This document shows, one piece after another, positions 7,140-15,402 of a DNA stretch of 64,000 nucleotides. This DNA is from Bog-756 sp049517675 (lineage in GTDB: Bacteria; Actinomycetota; Acidimicrobiia; Acidimicrobiales; RAAP-2), in the NCBI GenBank assembly GCA_049517675.1, contig JBEKRV010000002.1, forward strand, positions 1-64,000, read 5' to 3'. Each line of letters opens with the position of its first letter. Position 1 is the first letter of the stretch. The position numbers and the translations under genes were made by a program. The notes beneath the pieces are model-generated. The model was not told the DNA's origin and searched no databases. It saw only the letters and a program-made list of their open reading frames with translations.

Positions 7140-8182
7140 GGATTGCTCGCTTCGGTGTCGGGGATGGGGCATGTGCACGTGTGGCCGGTCAGGGCGAAGA
7201 ACACTTCGTCGAGGCTCGGCTGCTCGACGGTGGCGTTCGTGATGTCGAGTCGGTGGTTCCGGAGGGCCACGAGGACGTCGGCAGCCTGATTGGCGTCATG
7301 CAGCGTGACGCTGAATCCTGAGCCGATTGGCGAAACGACCGGGGTGTCACCGGTCACTTCTGCGGCCAGTGCGACTGCCGCCGCCGTGTCGGCGTCCTCG
7401 GACATCTGGACGCGGAGGCTCGATGCGCCGATCTGGGCCTTCAGTTGGGCGGGGGTGCCCTCGGCGACCTTCCGACCGTGATCGATGACAGCGATCCGTC
7501 CGGCCAGTGCGTCGGCTTCGTCGAGGTACTGGGTGGTCAGCAGGATGGTCGATCCCTCGGCCACCAGGTCGCGGATCGTATCCCACATCTGGCTGCGGTT
7601 TCGGGGGTCGAGGCCGGTCGTGGGCTCGTCGAGGAAGATCAGTGCGGGTCGGGTGATGAGGCTTGCTGCGAGATCGAGGCGGCGGCGCATGCCACCGGAG
7701 AACTGCGAGATGGGGCGGTCAGCGGATTCCGTGAGGTCGAACTGCGCGAGTAGGTCGTCCCCGATGCTGCGGGCTCTCTTGGAGGACAATCCCTGCAGAC
7801 GACCGAACAACCAGAGGTTCTCCCGGCCCGTCAGGTTCTCATCGACCGACGCGAATTGACCGGTGACACCGATCAGTTGCCGCACCGCGTGGCCCTGCCT
7901 GCGGACGTCGTAGCCGAAGATCCTCGCCTCACCGCCGTCGATCGGCAGCAGCGTCGCCAACATGTTCAGCATGGTGGTCTTACCGGCACCGTTCGGGCCG
8001 AGCACCCCGAAGATCTCCCCTTCCATGACGGTGAGGTCGATGGCGTCCACGGCGCGATTCGTTCCGAAGATCTTCGTCAGGCCGCGCGCCTCGACGGCCA
8101 CGGTGCGCGATGGGGAGCTGTCGCTGCCGGCTGGGCGAGCGATGGGGATCGACCGTTCGGCCCGGGGGGTTCTGGCAGTCAT
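7136..8182 (-). CDS. ABC exporter ATPase, DrrA-like
   Basis: A 348-residue ABC ATPase: Walker A GPNGAGKTT near residues 61-69, Q-loop in VTGQFASVDENLTGRENL, signature FSGGMRRRLDLAASL, Walker B LIFLDEPTTGLD and the H-loop region LLTTQYLDEADALA. The GRENL and SGGMRRRL forms and the roughly 100-residue C-terminal extension are typical of the daunorubicin-resistance (DrrA) group. A stretch of about 28 polar residues precedes the ABC domain. ATG with SD GAGGAG. The gene is divergent from the TetR regulator at 8254 with only 71 bases between, so one operator can control both. Confidence 0.9.
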   Translation of the reverse strand: MTARTPRAERSIPIARPAGSDSSPSRTVAVEARGLTKIFGTNRAVDAIDLTVMEGEIFGVLGPNGAGKTTMLNMLATLLPIDGGEARIFGYDVRRQGHAVRQLIGVTGQFASVDENLTGRENLWLFGRLQGLSSKRARSIGDDLLAQFDLTESADRPISQFSGGMRRRLDLAASLITRPALIFLDEPTTGLDPRNRSQMWDTIRDLVAEGSTILLTTQYLDEADALAGRIAVIDHGRKVAEGTPAQLKAQIGASSLRVQMSEDADTAAAVALAAEVTGDTPVVSPIGSGFSVTLHDANQAADVLVALRNHRLDITNATVEQPSLDEVFFALTGHTCTCPIPDTEASNP

Positions 8183-8215
8183 TAAGGCTCCTCTATATTT
8201 AGTGTCACCAAAATG

Positions 8216-8245
8216 TTAGCACCACTCCATAGTTCTGTCTAGACT
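8216..8245 (+). promoter_or_regulatory. Promoter of the TetR gene, apparently leaderless
   Basis: TTAGCA (8216-8221) and TAGACT (8240-8245) are 18 bases apart. The start point would be at or just before the GTG at 8254, and no Shine-Dalgarno is present. The same 71-base gap must hold the promoter of the divergent exporter operon; TATATTTAG at 8193-8201 is its AT-rich part. Confidence 0.45.
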
Positions 8246-8253
8246 CCATCCGC

Positions 8254-8994
8254 GTGACTGGGAGCGATGACGACCTGGACGTGGATGCCATCCTCGAGGT
8301 ACTCGAGGGCATGCACACCGACGAGCAACGCGACCCGAACGAGGGCCTGCGTGAGCGCAAGAAGCGGCAGGTCCGTCAGAAGATCTCCAATGTCGCGACC
8401 GCGCTGTTCCTGCGGTACGGGTTCGACGAAGTGACCGTGGCCCAGATTGCCGCTGCATCCGAGGTCTCCGAGCAGACGGTGTTCAACTACTTCACGACGA
8501 AGGAGTCGATGTTCTTCGATCGCTCCGAGCCGATGATCAAGGCCGTGGCGGACGCCGTCAGGGAACGCGGGAGCGCCTCGCTGGTCGAAGCGGTCGTGCA
8601 ATCGATGGCTCTCGAGATTCGCACGAGCCGATGGGAGGGCTTGGACGAAGCCGGCCAACTCCGCCTCATGCGGCTGTTTTCCGACGTCGCCACCCGATCG
8701 CCAACGCTGGTCGCGGCACGGTTCGCTGACTTGCCCTATTTCATAGACGAGGTATCCGCCGCGCTCGCCCAACGAATCGGCGCGGACCCGAACGACCCGG
8801 AGGTGCAGCTCGCCACCCTCGTCATCGCCGGCCTCGTCCATGTCCGGGTGCAGTCGACCTTTCATCACATCCAGGGAGCGACGTCATTGGCCGCGCTGAG
8901 CGACGGCGTTCGCCGAGACACCCTCAGGGCAGTTCACCTGGCCGAGCCTTCCCTCACTGCATTCGACGCCGTACGCGAGTCGGCGCACAGCTGA
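8254..8994 (+). CDS. TetR-family regulator of the DrrAB-like exporter
   Basis: A 246-residue TetR-family protein. The HTH is at about residues 35-80: VRQKISNVATALFLRYGFDE, VTVAQIAAASEVSEQTVFNYF and TTKESMFF, with the usual YF recognition-helix end. The ligand-binding half is helical, with no family I can name. The N-terminal 25 residues are unusually acidic (DDDLDVDAILEVLEGMHTDE). GTG start without SD fits leaderless translation. Divergent from the ABC exporter, it probably represses that operon and itself and is released by the exported compound. This is the standard logic for the arrangement; the ligand is unknown. Confidence 0.88.
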   Translation: MTGSDDDLDVDAILEVLEGMHTDEQRDPNEGLRERKKRQVRQKISNVATALFLRYGFDEVTVAQIAAASEVSEQTVFNYFTTKESMFFDRSEPMIKAVADAVRERGSASLVEAVVQSMALEIRTSRWEGLDEAGQLRLMRLFSDVATRSPTLVAARFADLPYFIDEVSAALAQRIGADPNDPEVQLATLVIAGLVHVRVQSTFHHIQGATSLAALSDGVRRDTLRAVHLAEPSLTAFDAVRESAHS

Positions 8995-9153
8995 ACCGAG
9001 CCCGATCGGGCCGCAGCCGGACACCTTCCGCCGACCGCGTCCCAGTGGATGGCCCAGGTCCCCGGGGATCCCCCGACCGGAAGCAGCCGGTGGGAACGAC
9101 GTGGGCGTCGACGCACTGCTCCCACCGCGAGCGGACCGGACCCCCGGGGCCGC

Positions 9154-10158
9154 TCAGCTCAGCGTGAAAGTGAGCGGATTGGACGAGCCGCTGTCGGTGA
9201 CGATCACCACGGGTGCCGCCGGCGTCGTCCCGGTCTGGGGTGGGATCGTCAAGGTGCAGGTCGTCTGGTCGGGACAGCTCACGGGAGCCACCTGGCCGCC
9301 CACCGTGGCACTGATGCGACCGGAGGGGCTGAGGAAGCCCGAGCCGCTGACGACCACCGACTGGCCGGCGGATCCCGACGGCGGCTGCAGGCTCGTCAGC
9401 ACCGGCGCCCCTACCGGCGCCGGCGGCTGGGTCGGCGGGGGGACGGTCGTGGTGGTCGTGCTGGTGGGCGGTGGCGCTGTACCGGCGGGAACCGAGGTCG
9501 TCGTGACGGGGGACGTGGTCGGCACGGTGGAGGTGGGCTGCGCGGCCGGGGCGGACGACGGTGGGGTGCCCGATGTGACCGGAGGTGCTCCGTCGTGGGT
9601 CAGCACCGACCCGAGGAGGGCGGCGAGGACCACCACGAGGGCCGCCGACACGACGGTCACGGCTCGCCGAAGTCCCTGGTCGTGGTGGCGGGACCGCTGC
9701 ACCTCCTGGCGGTGCCCGTCGGTCGACGCCACCGCCGCGGCCCCGTCGACCGTTGACCCGGGACCGAGCGGCCCCGCCGCCGTGTGCCCGGGTCCGGCAT
9801 CGGCCTGTTCCTCGGCCAGGGCATCGAAGAACAGCACCGGGGGTCCCGCATGCGAGGGCGGTGACCGCCGCGGTGGTGGAGGCTCTGGTGGTGGGGTAGG
9901 AGGAGGCAGCGGCTCCGCCACACGGGGCGTGACCTCGGGTGGAGGGACCGGAACGGGTCGGCGTGACGCCGTCACGTGCGATCTCGGATCCCGCTCCTCG
10001 GTGACTCGGGGGTCGGGATGCTGGTGCTGCGGAGCAGGGGACTGTTCCTGGGCGTCCCCGTCGACCGCACGAGCACGACGCGCGGCTTCGGCCATGGCGC
10101 TCAGTGCCTTCGCGCTCGTGCCCGGTTCGGTCCGGTGTCCGGGTCTACGTGGGGACAT
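9154..10158 (-). CDS. Membrane-anchored proline-rich protein with C-terminal IPT/TIG domain
   Basis: About 334 residues from ATG at 10158 (MSPRRPGHRTEP). Order: a long charged, proline-rich cytoplasmic segment (PPPTPPPEPPPPRR), one transmembrane helix (AVTVVSAALVVVLAALLGSVL) near residue 195, a Ser/Thr/Pro wall-spanning linker (TSTTTTTVPPPTQPP), then an Ig-like IPT/TIG domain of about 85 residues (PVLTSLQPPSGSAGQSVVVS...GSGF). The fold suggests binding outside the cell. The linker resembles those of actinobacterial surface proteins. The gene stands alone, convergent with the TetR gene. Function unknown; the long plus-strand frames over it are codon-bias shadows. Confidence 0.7.
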   Translation of the reverse strand: MSPRRPGHRTEPGTSAKALSAMAEAARRARAVDGDAQEQSPAPQHQHPDPRVTEERDPRSHVTASRRPVPVPPPEVTPRVAEPLPPPTPPPEPPPPRRSPPSHAGPPVLFFDALAEEQADAGPGHTAAGPLGPGSTVDGAAAVASTDGHRQEVQRSRHHDQGLRRAVTVVSAALVVVLAALLGSVLTHDGAPPVTSGTPPSSAPAAQPTSTVPTTSPVTTTSVPAGTAPPPTSTTTTTVPPPTQPPAPVGAPVLTSLQPPSGSAGQSVVVSGSGFLSPSGRISATVGGQVAPVSCPDQTTCTLTIPPQTGTTPAAPVVIVTDSGSSNPLTFTLS

Positions 10159-10560
10159 CGTCCTCCTCCCGCGTCGTTGTCCTCTACACCTACCTACTCC
10201 TGGTGCAGAAAGCAACGCGACACCGACCGTTCCCCGGCACCGGCGATTTCCGTCTCAGCCGAACACTCCTCGACCGGGTCCCGGCCCGACCCGGATCCGA
10301 CCGACCGGGCGCCGGGGTCGTCGACCGCGTCGGAGCGCCCGAGGGTCGCAGTGCGGTCGGACGGAGGCGACCGGGTGGTCCCGGGGGTCGACGGTGGCGG
10401 ATCCGGGCGTCGCGGTTGACGGCCGGGCCGACTCGGATCATGCTGCAACCGGCGGACGATCCGACCGTTGCGGCGTCGACCCTGAAGGCGGACTACCGGG
10501 TCTCGGACCTTCAGCGCTGGCGCACGGCGTCGAGTACGCGGTCGAGACAGGAGCAGGGCG
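10159..10560. other. 402-bp intergenic region without a convincing gene
   Basis: It lies between the TIG-domain gene (minus) and the patatin gene (plus), so it should hold both promoters. AT-richer stretches are near 10170-10260. The short frames across it are not supported by codon usage or homology I recognise. No hairpin or repeat stood out. Confidence 0.4.
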
Positions 10561-12132
10561 ATGGCAAAGCTTCACCTATCGTTGACCCTTCCCGGCGCGG
10601 TGTCGCTGGGCTCGTACGAGGGCGGTGCGCTGGCGGCGTTGCTGGTCGCGGCCCAATCCCTCCAGGACATGGTGGTGATCGATTCGATCGCCGCCGCCTC
10701 GGCCGGCTCGATCACCGGACTGCTCACGGCCTGCTGCCTGGCCAAGGGTCGTGATCCCGTCTCGATCATGAGTCAGGCCTGGGTCGAGCTCGACTCGCTG
10801 CGGGCGCTCAGGACGCACGAGATGAGCGCTCCGCTGTCGGCCGCGGCGTTGTCGCAGATGGCCGTCGACGTCCTCGGCGACCAGGGCGGACCTCCCGGCC
10901 CCGCCCGACCCCAGGACACCGGGGTGCGGCTCTCGATGGCCCTGGCCAGTCTGGCGGGACTGGAGTACCGGCTCGCCCGGCTCGAACGCGAGACGTCCGT
11001 CGACGCGGTCACCTATGTCGACTGGTACCCGGTGACCATCGACGCCACCACCACGACCGACGAGCTCCTCGAGTACGCCCAGGCGGCGATCGCCTCGGGA
11101 TCCAATGCCATCGGCTTCCCGCCCAAGGTCGTCGACCGCACGAAGGACCGGGACGCCTACAAGCGGGCCGGAATCATCGACTTCCCCGACTCCGGCTCGT
11201 TCTGGTACACCGACGGCGGCACGATCGACAACGAACCGTTGGGACAGACCATCGACATCGCTCCCGAGATCGCCCCCGACGAGCAGCGAGTCTTCGTCCT
11301 GATCCACCCGGAAGCGGCGTCGCCCCAGTCGACGAACCGCTGGCAGGACACCGACTCCCAGCCCGGTTGGCTGCAGACGGCGATGCGCGCGTTGTCGATC
11401 AGCAGGACCCAGTCGATCTACGACGACCTGAAACGCCTGGAGAAGACCAACTCGCACCTCGTCTGGACGGGCCGCGTGCCACAGGCGGTGTTCGACGGCC
11501 TCGGCGCAGGCATGGACGCGGCCGAATTGACCGACGCCCAACGCGGGACGCTGCTCGAGACCCTGGCGTCGTCACTGGCGGAGGCGCGTGCCACGATCGA
11601 GGCGGACCACGCCTCGTTCCGTTCCGAGGAGGACATCGCCCCGGATCCGCAGGGACCCGGAGCGGACGATGATCGTGCACCGGCCGGCGGGCAGAGTCCC
11701 CGGGAGGTGCTCGCCGACCTGCTGGCGACCGCGACCGGCCTGAGCGGGAAGAGCGTCGCCACCGTCGAGGTCATCTCGCCGGCGCTCGGTCTCGACCCGG
11801 GCTCGACGTCGCAGGACCTGCTGGCCGGGGCGTTCCTCTTCCACTTCGGCGGGTTCATGGACGTCCGGTTCCGGCAGAGCGACTTCGCGCTCGGCTACAG
11901 GAACATGCAGACGTGGTTGACCGACGACCTGAGCCGCTATCTTCCGTCCGGCTACGACCTGGGCCCGGCGATCACCCATGTGCGGGACCGCTACGACCAA
12001 CTGGACTGGGACGGTGTGCGGTTCGGCGGCGCCTCGTTCTCGTCGTTGTCGTTGCGTGAGAAGGAACAGCTCCTCGAGGTGGCGGGTCACACGGCGCACG
12101 TCGCCGAACACGACCTCCGGCACCCGGGCTGA
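10561..12132 (+). CDS. Patatin-like phospholipase-family protein
   Basis: A 523-residue protein starting MAKLHLSLTLPGAVSLGSYE. The oxyanion-type glycine-rich turn (GAVSLGSYEGGAL) is at residues 12-24, the nucleophile elbow AAASAGS near residues 45-51 and the catalytic-Asp motif TDGGTIDNEPL near residue 220. The elbow is A-x-S-x-G rather than the canonical G-x-S-x-G, but Ser and Asp are kept, so acyl-hydrolase activity on lipids is plausible. The C-terminal 250 residues are helical and unassigned, with RLEKTNSHLVWTGRVP near residue 300. No signal peptide. It is followed 14 bases later by a small membrane-protein gene, probably co-transcribed. Physiological substrate unknown. Confidence 0.8.
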   Translation: MAKLHLSLTLPGAVSLGSYEGGALAALLVAAQSLQDMVVIDSIAAASAGSITGLLTACCLAKGRDPVSIMSQAWVELDSLRALRTHEMSAPLSAAALSQMAVDVLGDQGGPPGPARPQDTGVRLSMALASLAGLEYRLARLERETSVDAVTYVDWYPVTIDATTTTDELLEYAQAAIASGSNAIGFPPKVVDRTKDRDAYKRAGIIDFPDSGSFWYTDGGTIDNEPLGQTIDIAPEIAPDEQRVFVLIHPEAASPQSTNRWQDTDSQPGWLQTAMRALSISRTQSIYDDLKRLEKTNSHLVWTGRVPQAVFDGLGAGMDAAELTDAQRGTLLETLASSLAEARATIEADHASFRSEEDIAPDPQGPGADDDRAPAGGQSPREVLADLLATATGLSGKSVATVEVISPALGLDPGSTSQDLLAGAFLFHFGGFMDVRFRQSDFALGYRNMQTWLTDDLSRYLPSGYDLGPAITHVRDRYDQLDWDGVRFGGASFSSLSLREKEQLLEVAGHTAHVAEHDLRHPG

Positions 12133-12146
12133 CCGGGGAGGGGTCC

Positions 12147-12878
12147 GTGGGACCACAGGCGTCCGAGCGCGCCGTTGCGCTGGCCATCTCCGGAATCCTG
12201 GTGTCGCTGGTCCTCGCCATGTTGGCCGCGGTCAGGGCGTCCCCTGTGGCCATCGTCGCCTGCGGGGGAATCACGTTCCTCCTGATCTTCGTCCTGTACG
12301 TGCCGATCCTGAGGGGCCTCTATCGCAACACCCGCGAGGAGCACCAGCGGAAGGCCCTCCGGAGAGTCCACGGGCTGCGCCTCGTCGCCGGTGAGGAGGT
12401 GGATCGACCGCCGTCCGAACTCCCGGACGGCGCCTATGGCTACGAGGAGATCCGCTCGGTGGCCGGCCTCCGGTCGGGCGCAGCCAGGATCAAGCCGGAC
12501 CGGACCGATCCCGACGGGGTCCCGTATCCGTTGGAGGTCCACATCATCAATGGCGAGCCGTGGCTCGTGGGCTACGCGATCGATGCCGACAGGCACCTCG
12601 CCGAGGGCCCGGGGGAGACCGGCGAATTGAACCTGTGGATGAGGCGGAGAGACGGCACGGACGTGCTGGTCGAGATCCCGCTCTCGAGGGTCGACGGCGA
12701 CGGGGCGAGTCTCGGCGACCGGAGCTCGGACAGCACAGCCCGGAACCTGTTCCGCCTGGTGCTCCCCCTGATTCCCTCACCGCGTCCGGCGGCGCCAGCG
12801 ATTGAGTCGTCACCGGCAGGAGAGCGACCGGGGGATTCAGTGGAATCGAGACCCTCCGACCCGTCGCACAATCAGTAA
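12147..12878 (+). CDS. Small two-helix membrane protein, unknown function
   Basis: A 243-residue protein from GTG preceded by GGGGAGGGG. Two hydrophobic helices are near the N-terminus, about residues 10-28 (ALAISGILVSLVLAMLAAV) and 33-55 (VAIVACGGITFLLIFVLYV). A soluble cytoplasmic part follows: a basic segment (REEHQRKALRRVHGL), a domain around YPLEVHIINGEPWLVGYAID, and a low-complexity Ser/Pro tail. I recognise no family. It follows the patatin gene at 14 bases, so the two are likely one transcript and the protein may bring the patatin to the membrane. That link is inference. Confidence 0.6.
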   Translation: MGPQASERAVALAISGILVSLVLAMLAAVRASPVAIVACGGITFLLIFVLYVPILRGLYRNTREEHQRKALRRVHGLRLVAGEEVDRPPSELPDGAYGYEEIRSVAGLRSGAARIKPDRTDPDGVPYPLEVHIINGEPWLVGYAIDADRHLAEGPGETGELNLWMRRRDGTDVLVEIPLSRVDGDGASLGDRSSDSTARNLFRLVLPLIPSPRPAAPAIESSPAGERPGDSVESRPSDPSHNQ

Positions 12879-12973
12879 TCCGGCGTATCGTGATTTGCCC
12901 ATATCCGCGCCGACGACACTGTCGGGGTGCCTGGGAGCCGGTCCCCGTCGGCGCGTGCGGAGGCCGGAATCTC

Positions 12974-12987
12974 CCGTGAATTCACGG
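12974..12987. promoter_or_regulatory. 14-bp perfect palindrome upstream of the beta-barrel-like gene
   Basis: CCGTGAATTCACGG is self-complementary over 14 bases. A related GAATTC core recurs at 13000-13005. The pair sits 130 and 110 bases before the ATG at 13117, in the only AT-containing part of this gap. A dimeric regulator site is likely. Confidence 0.4.
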
Positions 12988-13116
12988 AGGATCCCTCTTG
13001 AATTCGCGAATGCCCATCGTTATGGTGTCGGAAGAGCGGAGCGAAATGGCAGGTGTGCTCCTCCGGTATTGGGGGCGTGCAATAGCGGTTTCGCAATATT
13101 GGCGGAGGTGGAACAC

Positions 13117-14325
13117 ATGCCCTCGATCACCGGCGGGTGGAGCGCGGATTCGTCCCGACTGGGGTCACCCCGACTCCAACGCGGCCCGATCACGACGGCC
13201 CTGCAACTCGGACCACTTGCCTCGCTGGTCGGCTCGTGGAGCGGGCCGGGATTCAATGCGATCTGGCGCCCCGACAACGAACAGCCGCCCGCTAACAGCG
13301 CGATCCATCGCTTCCTGGAGCTCAACCTCACCAACGATTCCTTCGAGTTCCAGGTGATCCCCGGTGCGGTCCCCAACCGGGGCTTCGACACGCAGGCGGA
13401 CCTCGAGCTGTTCGGACTGCACTACCTCCAACGGACGAAGGACGCCGACCCGCCCCCGTTCTCCACCGCCGGACAGGCGCTGCACATCGAGCCCGGCCTG
13501 TTCATGAACGTGCCGGGCAGCGAGGCCAACAACGACCAGGCGACGATCGTCCGGATGGGCAGCATCCCGCACGGGACGACGGTGCTGATGCAGGGACCCA
13601 ATCCGGGCGCGGAGGTCCAACAGGGCATCCCGACCATCCCGGTGCTCCAGCCCTTCGCCAACTTCCCCGGTGTCCAGCCGTTCACCACCACGGCGGGCGT
13701 GGGGATCCAGCCGATCGGCATCGCGCCCAGCTCGCCGGGCCCGCCCGCCGTCACCTACGGCGCCGAGCACGTCGTGCCCGAGAACCAGAACACCGCGGCC
13801 GACGCCGCCTTCCCGGCGACCCAGAGCAACGGCCCCTACCCGCCGGAGTTCCAGGGGTTCGTCAACGACCCCAACTCCGTGCTGCGCGACGCCATCGCCG
13901 GCCAGGACATCCTCGGATTCATCCAGATCGACCTGTCGGCCCCCGGCGTCGGACAGGGGATCGAGAACATCCCGTTCCTCGGGATCCCGAACATGGACTA
14001 CAGCGACCATACCGCGGCGGTCAACCCGACCAATCCCGTCGACACCGACCCCACCCTCGCCGGGACCACGCCCAACGCCTTCGTCTACTCGGCCCAGGCC
14101 ACCTTCTGGATCGAGTTCGTGCGGATCCCGTTCACCGTTCCGGCGGTCCGCCCGGCCGACCCCGACCCCGCGCCCACCCCGTCCGGAGTGCTCCAGCAGG
14201 TCGAGCCCTTCTTCGGCCAGCCGACGTTCCTGCAGCTCCAGTACTCCCAACTCGTGATCCTGGTGTTCAACGACATCCTGTGGCCGCACGTCACGGTGGC
14301 GACCATGACACTGAACAACGGTTGA
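13117..14325 (+). CDS. Conserved hypothetical protein with nitrobindin/lipocalin-like N-terminus
   Basis: A 402-residue protein; ATG preceded by GGCGGAGG at 8 bases. Residues 25-45 (LGPLASLVGSWSGPGFNAIW) resemble the opening strand of nitrobindin-like beta-barrel proteins, where a GTW/GSW motif starts the barrel. The rest is rich in Pro, Asn and Gly with regularly spaced beta segments (LELNLTNDSFEFQVIPG, FIQIDLSAPGVGQ, QLVILVFNDILW). No signal peptide or membrane segment. The heme-ligand His of nitrobindins could not be placed with confidence, so heme binding is not claimed. It stands alone 238 bases after the patatin/membrane-protein pair. Confidence 0.55.
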   Translation: MPSITGGWSADSSRLGSPRLQRGPITTALQLGPLASLVGSWSGPGFNAIWRPDNEQPPANSAIHRFLELNLTNDSFEFQVIPGAVPNRGFDTQADLELFGLHYLQRTKDADPPPFSTAGQALHIEPGLFMNVPGSEANNDQATIVRMGSIPHGTTVLMQGPNPGAEVQQGIPTIPVLQPFANFPGVQPFTTTAGVGIQPIGIAPSSPGPPAVTYGAEHVVPENQNTAADAAFPATQSNGPYPPEFQGFVNDPNSVLRDAIAGQDILGFIQIDLSAPGVGQGIENIPFLGIPNMDYSDHTAAVNPTNPVDTDPTLAGTTPNAFVYSAQATFWIEFVRIPFTVPAVRPADPDPAPTPSGVLQQVEPFFGQPTFLQLQYSQLVILVFNDILWPHVTVATMTLNNG

Positions 14326-14390
14326 GCGGGGGTTGTCGGCGCAGTCGACCGGGGGCGTCGATCCGAGCGGCGACTTCTGCCGCCCGCGGC

Positions 14391-15323
14391 TCAGGGACTC
14401 GGCGCCGTGGCCCCCGGCCGTGCCGGCCGACGCGGTCCGGCTGACGGGGGCAGGTACGTGGTGCGTCGCCCGCGCCCGATGGCGATCCACTCGGCCATCG
14501 ACGTGGCGATCATGACGGTGAACCCCACGAAGAAGACCCCTTCCATGACGCCGCCGAGGTCGTTGGTCACGTAGGCCAGACCGAGCAGCGGGTAGGCGAC
14601 GAGTGCGCCTCGACGGAGGTCCCGATAGATCCGACCGAACCGCGAGTCGGTGCCACGGGTGCGTCGCACCGCGTAGAGCAGCGCCACGGTGATGGCGCCG
14701 AACTCCACGATCCCGGCCACGATGTGGACGTAGTGGTGCAGCGGGAGTTGGAACCGGATCTCCGCCGCCCGACAGGCGTTGGACACCCCGTCGGCGCACG
14801 ACTCCGGGAAGATCGCCCCCACCGATCCGGCGGTCGCGAAGACCACCAGGGCGGTCCACTCCCGCCGGAGCACCCCGGAGATGCCGGTGCGGAGGAGGAG
14901 GAAGGCGACGAGGAGCAGGGCACCGGAGAGGAAGTCCGCGCTCCGCATCGCTCCGGCGAACGGTTGACCGGTCGCCTCGAGGTCACTGAAGAGCTCGTTC
15001 GGCGATCGCATGAGTCCGTGCTTGAGGGGAACCAGCACCCACCAGTTGTAGGTGAGGATTCCGGCGATCCCGAACGAGACGGCCACGCGGGTGGGGCGTG
15101 TCCCGGGGGCGCGGCCCACGTCCCCGGTCCGGTCCGCCGCCGGAACGGGGACGGACCGGGCGCCCGCCCCGGACCCGCTGCGGCAGCCCCGCCGGGCGTG
15201 GACGACGGAGCGTGGCGAGCGTCGAGCCGGAGCGGACGGCGGGGCGTCGAACGGTTCGTCGCCGGCGGATGCCACCTGCACGCGGGGACAGCGTTCGGCG
15301 CTTCCGGTCATCCGTCGTGTCAC
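14391..15323 (-). CDS. DUF998-family integral membrane protein
   Basis: 310 residues from GTG at 15323, chosen because AAGGAGAG lies just upstream; the frame is open further. After a long polar N-terminus come six or so membrane helices: FGIAGILTYNWWVLVPLKHG, FLSGALLLVAFLLLRTG, ALVVFATAGSVGAIFPE, YVHIVAGIVEFGAITVALLY and the last pair near the C-terminus. The pattern, with SPNELFSDLEATGQP in the first outside loop, matches DUF998 proteins. Function of that family is not known. It lies 80 bases downstream of the MFS exporter on the same strand and may share its transcript. Confidence 0.7.
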   Translation of the reverse strand: MTRRMTGSAERCPRVQVASAGDEPFDAPPSAPARRSPRSVVHARRGCRSGSGAGARSVPVPAADRTGDVGRAPGTRPTRVAVSFGIAGILTYNWWVLVPLKHGLMRSPNELFSDLEATGQPFAGAMRSADFLSGALLLVAFLLLRTGISGVLRREWTALVVFATAGSVGAIFPESCADGVSNACRAAEIRFQLPLHHYVHIVAGIVEFGAITVALLYAVRRTRGTDSRFGRIYRDLRRGALVAYPLLGLAYVTNDLGGVMEGVFFVGFTVMIATSMAEWIAIGRGRRTTYLPPSAGPRRPARPGATAPSP

Positions 15324-15402
15324 GGGCCTCTCCTTCCGTCCGCGGACGGTCCGGCCGCCACCGGCGCCCGTCCCCGCCCCGGCCGGTCCGTCGGGTCCGT
15401 GC

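Noticed and set aside
9000..9011. Palindrome GCCCGATCGGGC as a terminator between convergent genes
   Set aside because: It has no loop and no U-tract, and the distance is short. Too weak to call as a feature.
9101..10585. A 494-codon plus-strand frame over the TIG-domain gene
   Set aside because: Composition is Gly/Arg/Ser repeats from the antisense of Pro/Thr-rich coding. The minus-strand protein has a membrane helix and an Ig-like domain.
10561..12878. Patatin pair as a CBASS-type anti-phage system
   Set aside because: No CD-NTase or other nucleotide cyclase, no E1/E2/JAB or HORMA/TRIP13 genes nearby.
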